NCBI GenBank assembly: GCA_029448655.1
Contig: JACCLO010000060.1
Span: 1 to 64,000, forward strand
Direction of reading: 5' to 3'
DNA from: Wolfiporia cocos
Lineage: Eukaryota; Basidiomycota; Agaricomycetes; Polyporales; Phaeolaceae
Length of the DNA: 64,000 nt
How positions within the stretch are numbered: position 1 is the stretch's first letter; each line of letters starts with the position of its first letter. Of this stretch, positions 22,996 through 34,069 are shown piece after piece. The notes beneath the pieces were generated by a model. That model did not search any database and had not been told where the DNA came from. It saw only the letters and a list, made by a program, of their open reading frames with translations. The translations under genes were made by a program, and so were the position numbers.

Positions 22996-24086
22996 TGTCA
23001 CAGATTTATCTGGGGCTTACAGCATTTTTCCTACGATTATAGCAATTTACCTGGGATTTATACGTCTAACTACAAGTTATCTACGGGTTAACTCCCATTG
23101 CCACCACGACAAGCTCTTAACTGGGCTTATCACCACATGACCAGCATACATAACGCTACGGCACCTTCCGGTCCAATAGCATAGTTACAGCTACGTCATA
23201 AAGGTCTCGCCCGTCAGAGCAAGACCAGCCACGTCATAGATCGTAGATCATAATGATAGGCCGAGCGCGGCACGCTCGCATAATAATGTCCACATGTACA
23301 AACAGTGCCTCGCGGCCTTGTACTATTGGGTCGGCCTTCCCGGCTTCCCACCGCCATAAGATCCTTGATCACAATGGCACCTCAGGCGCGCCACGCCTTC
23401 GCATAATAATGGCAACACGGCCAAATAGCACTATATTAGCATCAAGGCAATATCGCTATAGGCTCGGCCTTCTCGGCCATCTCACGGACTCGGCGTTCTC
23501 CAAGTCCCGGGCTTCTGCCATCACGGCGCTGCCCAAACACCGGTCCTCGCCTCACGGCTAAGACCAATACATGCCCCGGTAACCATCCGGACCGGGCTGT
23601 AACACATGCTACGGTACCTGCGCTCCAATGAGCATAACGACCTCGGCGTCTCGCCTTGGTCATCCAACGAAGCACGGCCAATCGCCATTATGCCGCAAGG
23701 TATCCGGCAACCGCGTCACCTATACCGGGCTGCGCCCGCGTTAGTATCACGATAAGACATAATCCCTCTATTACGATGGGTCGGCCATTAGGGCCTTCCA
23801 CGGCCATTCTAGATAGAGTAACTAAACATCAGATAAGATAAAGCTTCGCCACTTGGCAAAGCCACATAACCCGGTAAGGCAACCGCTAGCTAGTAGCACG
23901 TGCCCTCCCGACACAATGTATATAAGTAGGAGCCAAGCGCTCTTTAACTTCAGTTCTATTCTTCTCGGCGTACGCCGTAGAAGAACCTCCTACCTCCTAC
24001 TGCGTCTGATAACCTCTTCCTCACCTAAGTCGCCTAGTTCATCGCAGGATACTGGCTTGGTGAGTCCCACAGAGCCATCTGTGTCA
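22996..24086 (+). repeat. array LTR 1
   Basis: TGTCACAGATTTATC to GAGCCATCTGTGTCA, 1091 bp. U3 has repeated GC-rich words (GGCCTT, CTCGG), a TATATAAG box at 23919-23926, and R probably starts at 23952. It is identical or nearly so to LTR 2 over the first ~560 bp and differs by small changes afterwards. Confidence 0.9.
23919..23982 (+). promoter_or_regulatory. TATA box, likely transcript start and R hairpin of the array LTR
   Basis: TATATAAG (23919-23926) lies 33 bases before AGTTCTATTCTT (23952-23963), a fitting distance for the first transcribed base. The next bases form a strong hairpin (TTCTTC, GGCG, TACG, CGCC, GAAGAA). The same layout recurs in LTRs 2-4, in 22017-22907 and in element A's LTR. 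Confidence 0.65.
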
Positions 24087-24087
24087 T

Positions 24088-24099
24088 AAGAATAGAACT
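24088..24099 (+). promoter_or_regulatory. self-priming primer-binding site
   Basis: AAGAATAGAACT lies one base after the LTR and is the exact reverse complement of AGTTCTATTCTT at the likely start of the LTR transcript (23952-23963). Tf1 uses the first 11 nt of its own mRNA in this way. The site recurs at 29069-29080 and 34071-34082. Confidence 0.75.
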
Positions 24100-26007
24100 A
24101 CCTACCCCCCTGCGCCTCCTTAACTGGTGGCGCCTGGGTTTTTCCTCCAACAGGTGTCTGAGATAGCGCAGGGGCCGCTACTCTCCTGCAAAGGGGATGT
24201 ATGCTCCGTGGTTGCGGATTGGGATACATCGGCGGCGGGCTTAGCGGCCTGCTGCCACCCAGTGGGGCGCTGCTTGCCTAATCAGCAGCATGCGTCCTGC
24301 GAACCCGGACTCCAGGGTTAAGGAGAGGCGCCGGCTTCCTGACAAGGTTGCTGGTGCCAGCGGTTGAGACCCGCCTATTGGGAAAAGGGGACCGTCTGCC
24401 TGTGTGCGCGCAGCCCCCTGTCTTGGCAATCCCTGTTCAGGGACCCAACACTACCAGTAGGATCCCCATAGGGATATGCGCTTCGGCGTATTCCCTTAGT
24501 TGGGTGTGGGAATCTTCCAAAGCCGCCCCCCAGGCGTAAGGGGCCCGCTTGGGATCTCCTTCGGGGAATCCAAGTGGTGAGGTGGTGCGGCTCGCAAGGC
24601 CAAACCAGCCGAGGTCACTCGCGGTAGCCAATAGCGTAAGTCCTACGGGCAGCTCGGTGTGCGAGCCTGGGTTAAACCGAGTTGGGGCCCCACCGGAAGC
24701 ATGCGGCGTTGCCCACCATCCTTGATGTGTGGAGCGCTCGTGAATGCGCGATCTTAGATCGACGGATGGTTTTTTAGCCCTGATGTGACACCCAGGTGGC
24801 TATAGATGGCAAGCCTTACCACTAAAGCGCGGACCGGTCGCGGTGTAATACTGCGACCACTTTCCAGCTCATCTCCACGAGGAAATGGGCTGTGTATCCT
24901 ATTCCCAACCATGTGACCCAGCTTATCAAGCGCTGGCAGTCACCGACTCTCTTTCTAGAAGGAAGTCGCGCGCTTCGATGAAGACACCTGTCGGCTAAAT
25001 TCCGCGCGGCGTCCTGACAAGGGCGCCCCTAACCATGCCCCCGTTCTTCTTGTGTTAGACATGACCACTCAGCGTTGATCGCTGATGATGAGCTCTCTTT
25101 CAGGTACCCTGGTATCCCAGTCAATAAGTAGATAAATATGTAGTTTTAGTGGCGGCTCCTAGTAGCTTACTTACTTTGTAAAGTAGCTTAGAAACCGTCC
25201 AATAGCATTTGTATTCGCCTCTGGAAATCCTGCGTCACCTGCTGGTTCCCAGGTTATCTAGCCTGGTTAAGGTCGCTTATGTACATATAAAGCAACCTTT
25301 TACGTCTTAGGTACAATAAGTCAATCGAAAAACGATACTAGTACCTTACTCGACGTAGGATCGCGTACGCTTGGCAAACATATGCTTATAACTATTATTA
25401 CTATGGGAATGCCTAAGTACCAAGTCGATTAAGATTCTTAATCTATCGGCGCCCGTTTGACTTCGGTCTTCGCTCCTGAAAAGGGGATTCGGGTTATTGA
25501 GCATCTGTCATTTGGTCACATGTCACAAAGAACCTTAGAACGGGGGCACCCCTTTTGGTAATGGAATTCCTGACAAGGAAATTACCATCCGATTGGGAAG
25601 AGACGTCTGACAAGCGTCTATAAATAATTGGGTACAGCGCTGTTTCCACCAGCCACCCATGTACAAACAGATCGCAACAAGATTACTTCATTGAATCTTG
25701 CAATCTGGGTTAGAGGAAAGGAAAACAAGGGACACACGCTATTAATACGCGTTCCCTTGAAGTGTAGCGGAGGCCGCAAGGCTTCTAGAATCACACTTCA
25801 TTCGGCATTCTCGCACAATCGCCGAATCTACACCGGTTTCCAACCGGTCCCCCCCTGTATTGAAGTCGACAATTTCGCACGCCAATCGCAAAATTCGTCA
25901 CGAGGCTAGCTACCTCACTTTTGATTTCACTTCGATTCAACTTTTCTCTGTGGGGAGAATAACCGAATTCGAAAAATACACCTTAGCAACTCAATGCGAT
26001 CGTCCGC

Positions 26008-26067
26008 AAAAGGTCTCGAAGAAGCACTCGAAAACTTCCAGAGATAACAAGGGAGTCCCCCTTATTA
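26008..26067 (+). repeat. internal module type 1, copy 1 of 3
   Basis: A module of about 60 bp (AAGGTCTCGAAGAAGCACTC ... CCAGAGATAACA ... TTATTA) recurs in the same unit near 27337-27393 and 27565-27630. It ends in a small hairpin AAGGG-AGTCC-CCCTT (26049-26063). In unit 2 the matching hairpins are GTGA-AGCCC-TCAC (32345-32357) and GGAG-AGTCC-CTCC (32578-32590). The loop is kept while the stem bases change in pairs. Confidence 0.65.
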
Positions 26068-27680
26068 ATTCAATCAAGCCGATTTGGCAATCGGTTATCA
26101 TTTAATTGCTTGGTTTACGGAAACCTACGCCGTCGAGACGCGTAATAAATAAATCCGGATCTGTATCCTTACGTCAAGAAAGGATTACATCTCGTCACTA
26201 CATCGAATATGGGCCTGGAAAACCCTTCGATTCCGACAAACTAGGGCTTGGAAACCTTAGTATAAAAATCTGGTCGCATATGCGAGCGACTACACTGGAT
26301 ACAGCCGTATATGGATATACGTCAAGAATACCTTCGGCCCACATCCACCCACCCTTATCTGGGTATAGAGGCGGTTTAACCTCTTTAAAAACCAAAACCA
26401 TCTGGATAGGTTTGATCGGGAGATCAAACGTGAAAGAGGGGGTGGAAACCCTAATTTCGCACCTAGGACCTTAACAAGTCCACTATCCCACGCTTACAAA
26501 TGAACCTTACGGTCTTGAAAGCACAACAAACGACATGCACTAAGAGGCCCGATACCCTCATTCATGCTCGTACTGTCCTACTCGTATATGGACGACAAAC
26601 CCTTGTAATAGGAATATAGTAGCTATCTATCCAAATAGCGAAAACATATCCCTTCCCCAATGATCATCCCAGTTCCCACGCTTACAATGTCATAACTCAA
26701 TCGAAGAACGACTTTAACGAATACAAGCACATTGGAAACTACCGTCATCGCCACACCGTGAACCGCAGCCCTTACGGGATATACCTTTACGAGAAACTCC
26801 TGATAAGGATGTATGTTCTCACGGTTACCCAATAAGGCCCTCACTACGGCAACGACACTACAGTCTAGGGAATACAATCATAAGCATTGACCATAATGCA
26901 CAATGATTAGTACCTTTACTATGGGGTTATACACGAGAAGCCTACTCGTTAATAAATAAGCGCATACAACCACGGAAGGCACAGCTTCATTCCGGAACTT
27001 ACGAACTCCGAGAGATCGCTACATTGAAGCAATCTAACTAGGGGACACAACCCCTGTAACAAATGGGCATTGAAATAATGTCTCACGCTTAGTACTTGCG
27101 ATACTAGGGAGGCGACGCCTCATAAAACGTTCATAAGGCGACGTCCTTTAATAAACCGTTCACCCGCATAAGTCGTACAGAGTAGGATTACCCCCTGTAC
27201 AAGCCCCAAAGCCTAAGACAACCGCTATCGAATGAAGGAACCAGCTACTCCATTCACGATATACAGCAATAGACGTCGACAAAAGCACCGCTATGTACAT
27301 TCAACGGGTACTACGCATAAGCACCATAACCGCCCCAAGGACTCGAAGAGAAAATAGAAAATCTCCAGAGTAACAGCAGAGCCCCTTCTTACAGGTATCG
27401 GCACAATGCTTATCCGAAATCGTACAACGGACCTAATGCACCCTCTAATACGCTTGGCAAGCTATTGGAGTACAGATTACAAGTAGACTCAAAGGCACTA
27501 TATGATGAACATTCCATATCGCTTCTACTACGAGTAACGTCATAAGCAAAAGCAACAATCCGACAAAGGTCGCGAAAAGGCACTAGAAACACCTTCAGCG
27601 ATAACAGGAAAGCCCTTCCTCTTAGGCATACGCGTGCACAATGACAATACACTCTAGTAACAAGACTATCCTTCCCCAAC

Positions 27681-27897
27681 AACGGCATTTGACCCTTTCG
27701 GTCATCACGCGTTGATAATCGCTAGTAACGGCATTTAGCACTTCGCTATCACGCGTTACAAATCACCATAAGGAATAAAATCGCTATCCCAACAAGCTCA
27801 GGCTCCACTACAAGTCCTGAAACCTCATCTTATCCCTGCATCAACCTACAGTATGGCAGCACAGCAACGGTATTTTGACACTTCGTCATCACGCGTC
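27681..27897 (+). repeat. three covarying hairpin repeats
   Basis: Repeats at 27681-27713, 27727-27757 and 27866-27897 share AACGG, a T-rich arm and ATCACGCGT. The inner stems are TGACC/GGTCA, TAGC/GCTA and TGAC/GTCA around a C/A-TTYC loop. The outer arms AACG and CGTT also pair (weakly in the third). The same trio is present in units 2 and 3. Confidence 0.7.
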
Positions 27898-27951
27898 GCA
27901 CCGCTCTTGGCGATACATAAGAATGAATCGTTTCCACCAGGGACGGTGAAA

Positions 27952-27967
27952 CCTAAAGCGGGGGTAA
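27952..27967 (+). promoter_or_regulatory. polypurine tract of array unit 1
   Basis: AAAGCGGGGGTAA directly precedes LTR 2. The same tract precedes LTRs 3 and 4 and primes plus-strand synthesis in LTR elements. Confidence 0.75.
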
Positions 27968-29067
27968 TGTCACAGATTTATCTGGGGCTTACAGCATTTT
28001 TTCCTACTGATTATAGCAATTTACCTGGGATTTATACGTCTAACTACAAGTTATCTACGGGTTAACTCCCATTGCCACCACGACAAGCTCTTAACTGGGC
28101 TTATCACCACATGACCAGCATACATAACGCTACGGCACCTTCCGGTCCAATAGCATAGTTACAGCTACGTCATAAAGGTCTCGCCCGTCAGAGCAAGACC
28201 AGCCACGTCATAGATCGTAGATCATAATGATAGGCCGAGCGCGGCACGCTCGCATAATAATGTCCACATGTACAAACAGTGCCTCGCGGCCTTGTACTAT
28301 TGGGTCGGCCTTCCCGGCTTCCCACCGCCATAAGATCCTTGATCACAATGGCACCTCAGGCGCGCCACGCCTTCGCATAATAATGGCAACACGGCCAAAT
28401 AGCACTATATTAGCATCAAGGCAATATCGCTATAGGCTCGGCCTTCTCGGCCATCTCACGGACTCGGCGTTCTCCAAGTCCCGGGCTTCTGCCATCACGG
28501 CGCTGCCCAAACACCGGTCCTCGCCTCACGGCCTAAGACCAACACATGTCCCGGTAACCATCCGGTCCGGACATATCACATGCTACGGTCCTGTATACGG
28601 TCCAATGCATAACGACCCTCGGCGTTCCCGCCTTGGTCATCCAACGAAGCACGGCCAATCGCCATTTATGCCCGCAAGGTATCGGCAACCGGCTTCACCT
28701 ATACCCGGGCTGCGCCCGCGTTAGCAAACACAATAAGACATAATCCCTCTATTACGATGGGTCGGCCATTAGGGCCTTCCACGGCCATTCTAGATAGAGT
28801 AACTAAACATCAGATAAGATAAGCTTCGCCACTTGGCAAAGCCACATAAACCGGTAAGGAAACCGCTAGCTAGTAGCACGTGCCCTCCCGCACAATGTAT
28901 ATAAGTAGGAGCCAAGCGCTCTTTTAACTTCAGTTCTATTCTTCTCGGCGTACGCCGTAGAAGAACCTCTACCTCCTATTGCGGTCTGATAACCTCTTCC
29001 TCACCTAAGTCGCCTAGTCTCATCGCAGGATACTGGCTTGGTGAGTCCCACAGAGCCATCTGTGTCA
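27968..29067 (+). repeat. array LTR 2
   Basis: 1100 bp with the same ends as LTR 1. Likely transcript start AGTTCTATTCTT is at 28932-28943. It acts at once as the 3' LTR of unit 1 and the 5' LTR of unit 2. Confidence 0.9.
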
Positions 29068-32000
29068 TAAGAATAGAACTACCTACCCCCCTGCGCCTCC
29101 TTAACTGGTGGCGCCTGGGTTTTTCCTCCAACAGGTGTCTGAGATAGCGCAGGGGCCGCTACTCTCCTGCAAAGGGGATGTATGCTCCGTGGTTGCGGAT
29201 TGGGATACATCGGCGGCGGGCTTAGCGGCCTGCTGCCACCCAGTGGGGCGCTGCTTGCCTAATCAGCAGCATGCGTCCTGCGAACCCGGACTCCAGGGTT
29301 AAGGAGAGGCGCCGGCTTCCTGACAAGGTTGCTGGTGCCAGCGGTTGAGACCCGCCTATTGGGAAAAGGGGACCGTCTGCCTGTGTGCGCGCAGCCCCCT
29401 GTCTTGGCAATCCCTGTTCAGGGACCCAACACTACCAGTAGGATCCCCATAGGGATATGCGCTTCGGCGTATTCCCTTAGTTGGGTGTGGGAATCTTCCA
29501 AAGCCGCCCCCCAGGCGTAAGGGGCCCGCTTGGGATCTCCTTCGGGGAATCCAAGTGGTGAGGTGGTGCGGCTCGCAAGGCCAAACCAGCCGAGGTCACT
29601 CGCGGTAGCCAATAGCGTAAGTCCTACGGGCAGCTCGGTGTGCGAGCCTGGGTTAAACCGAGTTGGGGCCCCACCGGAAGCATGCGGCGTTGCCCACCAT
29701 CCTTGATGTGTGGAGCGCTCGTGAATGCGCGATCTTAGATCGACGGATGGTTTTTTAGCCCTGATGTGACACCCAGGTGGCTATAGATGGCAAGCCTTAC
29801 CACTAAAGCGCGGACCGGTCGCGGTGTAATACTGCGACCACTTTCCAGCTCATCTCCACGAGGAAATGGGCTGTGTATCCTATTCCCAACCATGTGACCC
29901 AGCTTATCAAGCGCTGGCAGTCACCGACTCTCTTTCTAGAAGGAAGTCGCGCGCTTCGATGAAGACACCTGTCGGCTAAATTCCGCGCGGCGTCCTGACA
30001 AGGGCGCCCCTAACCATGCCCCCGTTCTTCTTGTGTTAGACATGACCACTCAGCGTTGATCGCTGATGATGAGCTCTCTTTCAGGTACCCTGGTATCCCA
30101 GTCAATAAGTAGATAAATATGTAGTTTTAGTGGCGGCTCCTAGTAGCTTACTTACTTTGTAAAGTAGCTTAGAAACCGTCCAATAGCATTTGTATTCGCC
30201 TCTGGAAATCCTGCGTCACCTGCTGGTTCCCAGGTTATCTAGCCTGGTTAAGGTCGCTTATGTACATATAAAGCAACCTTTTACGTCTTAGGTACAATAA
30301 GTCAATCGAAAAACGATACTAGTACCTTACTCGACGTAGGATCGCGTACGCTTGGCAAACATATGCTTATAACTATTATTACTATGGGAATGCCTAAGTA
30401 CCAAGTCGATTAAGATTCTTAATCTATCGGCGCCCGTTTGACTTCGGTCTTCGCTCCTGAAAAGGGGATTCGGGTTATTGAGCATCTGTCATTTGGTCAC
30501 ATGTCACAAAGAACCTTAGAACGGGGGCACCCCTTTTGGTAATGGAATTCCTGACAAGGAAATTACCATCCGATTGGGAAGAGACGTCTGACAAGCGTCT
30601 ATAAATAATTGGGTACAGCGCTGTTTCCACCAGCCACCCATGTACAAACAGATCGCAACAAGATTACTTCATTGAATCTTGCAATCTGGGTTAGAGGAAA
30701 GGAAAACAAGGGACACACGCTATTAATACGCGTTCCCTTGAAGTGTAGCGGAGGCCGCAAGGCTTCTAGAATCACACTTCATTCGGCATTCTCGCACAAT
30801 CGCCGAATCTACACCGGTTTCCAACCGGTCCCCCCCTGTATTGAAGTCGACAATTTCGCACGCCAATCGCAAAATTCGTCACGAGGCTAGCTACCTCACT
30901 TTTGATTTCACTTCGATTCAACTTTTCTCTGTGGGGAGAATAACCGAATTCGAAAAATACACCTTAGCAACTCAATGCGATCGTCCGCAAAAGGTCTCGA
31001 AGAAGCACTCGAAAACTTCCAGAGATAACAAGGGAGTCCCCCTTATTAATTCAATCAAGCCGATTTGGCAATCGGTTATCATTTAATTGCTTGGTTTACG
31101 GAAACCTACGCCGTCGAGACGCGTAATAAATAAATCCGGATCTGTATCCTTACGTCAAGAAAGGATTACATCTCGTCACTACATCGAATATGGGCCTGGA
31201 AAACCCTTCGATTCCGACAAACTAGGGCTTGGAAACCTTAGTATAAAAATCTGGTCGCATATGCGAGCGACTACACTGGATACAGCCGTATATGGATATA
31301 CGTCAAGAATACCTTCGGCCCACATCCACCCACCCTTATCTGGGTATAGAGGCGGTTTAACCTCTTTAAAAACCAAAACCATCTGGATAGGTTTGATCGG
31401 GAGATCAAACGTGAAAGAGGGGGTGGAAACCCTAATTTCGCACCTAGGACCTTAACAAGTCCACTATCCCACGCTTACAAATGAACCTTACGGTCATTAA
31501 AGCAACAAACGACATGCACTAAGAGGCCCGATTACCCTCATTCATGCTCGTACTGTCCTATTCGTATATGGACGACAACCCTGTAATAGGAATATAGTAG
31601 CTATCTATCCAATAGCGAAATATACCCTTCCCCAACGATCATCCCAGTTCCCACGCTTACAATGTCATACTCAATCGAAGAACGACTTTAACGACATACA
31701 AGCACATTGGAAACTACCGTCATCGCCACCATGGGACTTCAGCCCTTACGGGATACACCTATACGAGACAACTCCTGACAAGGATGTATGTTCTCACGGT
31801 TACCCAATAAGGCCTCACTACGGCAACGACACTACAGTATCAGGGAATACAATCATAAGCATTGACCATAATGCACAATGATTAGTACTTATACTATGGG
31901 GTTTTACACGAGAAGCCTACTCGTTAATAAATAAGTGCATACAACAACGAAGGCACAGCTTCATTCCGGAACTTACGACTCCGAAGAGATCGCTACGTAG

Positions 32001-32932
32001 AAGCAATCTAACTAGGGGACACAACCCCTGTAACAAATGGGCATTGACAAATGTCACACGCTTAGTACTTGCGATACTAGGGAGGCGACGCCTCATAAAC
32101 GTTCATAAGGCGACGCCCTTTAATAACCGTTCAAACCGCATAAGTCGTACAAAGTAGGATTACCCCTGTACAAGCACAAAGCCTAAGACACCCGCCACGC
32201 GAACGAAGGAACTTGCAATCCCATTCACCGCTAGGCAATAGACGTCGAAAAAGCACCGCTATGTCACACTCAATGGGTACTACGCATAAGCAACATATCC
32301 GCCCAAGGGCTCGAAGAGACACTAGAAAATCTCCAGAGCTAACAGTGAAGCCCTCACTCTAAGGAATATCGCACAATGCTATCCGAAATACGTACAACGA
32401 CACAATGCACCCTCTAATACGCTTGGCAAGCTATTGGAGATACAGATTACAAGTAGATTCAAAGGCACTATATGATGACCATTTCCATATCGCCTTCTAC
32501 TACGAGTAACGTCATAAGCAAAAGCAATAATCCGACCAAGGTCGCGAAAAGGCACTAGAACACCTTCAGCGATAACAGGAGAGTCCCTCCTCTTAGGATC
32601 CGCATGCACAATGACAGCACACTCTAGTAACACGACTACATCTCCCTAACAACGGCATTTGACCTTTCGGTCATCACGCGTTGATAATCGCTAGTAACGG
32701 CATTTAGCACTTCGCTATCACGCGTTACAAATCACTATAAGGAATAAAATCGCCTTCCACGCTCAGGTTCCACCACAAGTCCTGAAACTCCCATTTATCC
32801 CTGTTCAATTGACAAATTGAAGCAGCACCATAACGGCATTTGACACTTCGTCATCACGCGTTATACCGCTCTTGGGACGTACACAATGAGGAATAGTTTC
32901 ATCAGGGACGATGAAACCTAAAGCGGGGGTAA
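29068..32932 (+). mobile_element. internal region 2 of the array
   Basis: 3865 bp. The first 2.4 kb (29068 to about 31480) matches unit 1 base for base at a constant offset of 4981. After that it resembles unit 3 more than unit 1. It has no gag or pol. The PBS is at 29069-29080. Confidence 0.8.
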
Positions 32933-34069
32933 TGTCACAGATTTATCTGGGGCTTACAGCATTTTTCCTACGATTATAGCAATTTACCTGGGATTTATAC
33001 GTCTAACTACAAGTTATCTACGGGTTAACTCCATTGCCACCACGACAAGCTCTTAACTGGGCTTATCACCACATGACCAGCATTACATAACGCTACGGCA
33101 CCTCCGGTCCAATAGCATAGTTACAGCTACGTCATACAGGTCTCGCCCGTCAGAGCAAGACCAGCCACGTCATAGATCTTAGATCATAATGATAGGCCGA
33201 GCGCGGCACGCTCGCATAATAATGTCCACATAGTACAAACAGTGCCTCCGGCCTTGTACTATTGGGTCGGCCTTCCCGGCTTCCCACACGCCATAAGATC
33301 CTTGATCACAATGGCACCTCAGGCGCGCCACGCCTTCGCATAATAATGGCAACACGGACCAATAGCACTATATTAGCATCAAGGCAATATCGCTATAGGC
33401 TACGGCCTTCTCGGCCCTCCCACGGACTCGGCGTTCTCCAAGTCCCGGGCTTCTGCCATCACGGCGTTGCCCAAACACCGGTCCTCGCCTCACGGCTAAG
33501 ACCAACCACATGTCCCCGGTAACCTTCCGGTACCGGACTGGTAACAACATTGCCACGGTACTTACCCGTCTCAATGGCCATAACGACCTTCGCGCTCCTC
33601 GGCTTGGTCATCACACGAAGCCCAGGCCATATTCGCCATTATACCGCAAGGTATCCGGCAACCGGCTTCACCCTATACGCCGGCTGCGCCCCGCGTTCAG
33701 TATCCAGATAACATACACTAATCCCTCTCTTACGATTGGTTGCCGGCCATTAGGGCCATTCCACGGCCATTATAGATAGAGTCCACTAAACATACAGATC
33801 AAGATTAAGCGCTTCGCCCCTCTTAGGCAAAGCCACATAACCCGGAATAGGCAACCGCTAGCTAGTAGCACGTAGCCCCTCCCCATACACCATGTATATA
33901 AGTAGAGCCCAAGCGATCTTTAACTTTTTCATGTTCTATTCTTCTCGGCGTACGCCGTTAGAAGAACCTCCTACCTCACTACTGGCTGTCTGATAACCTC
34001 TTCCTCACTAAGTCGCCTTAGTTCATCGCAGGATACTGGCTTGGTGAGTCCACAGAGCCATCTGTGTCA
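32933..34069 (+). repeat. array LTR 3, rich in small indels
   Basis: 1137 bp. It has many single-base insertions and deletions against the other copies, especially after 33540, which makes it the longest copy. The ends are intact. Confidence 0.85.

Larger units (their letters stand above)
24087..27967 (+). mobile_element. internal region 1 of the array (no gag or pol)
   Basis: 3881 bp. It starts with the primer-binding site, followed by about 650 bp of GC-rich structured sequence, then AT-richer sequence with many hairpins, and a polypurine tract at the end. Small open frames (for example 25628-25909 and 26106-26474) have no motif, and indels in copy 3 break them, so they are probably not genes. 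Examples of hairpins are GTTTGATC-ggga-GATCAAAC (26412-26431) and GGTAAT...ATTACC (25556-25585). I read it as a long noncoding, folded RNA. Confidence 0.75.

Noticed and set aside
24100..24800. GC-rich folded region considered as rRNA or tRNA genes
   Set aside because: No tRNA cloverleaf with T-loop GGTTCRANTC could be drawn, and no rRNA core words were recognised.
25070..25110. CTGATGA near 25084, like the core of a hammerhead ribozyme
   Set aside because: The required GAAA after a second stem and the cleavage triplet are not in place, so the match is by chance.
25628..26474. Three plus-strand ORFs (80-120 codons) in array units 1 and 2
   Set aside because: They are the same in both units only because the DNA is identical there. 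The third copy breaks them by indels, and no motif or start context supports them.
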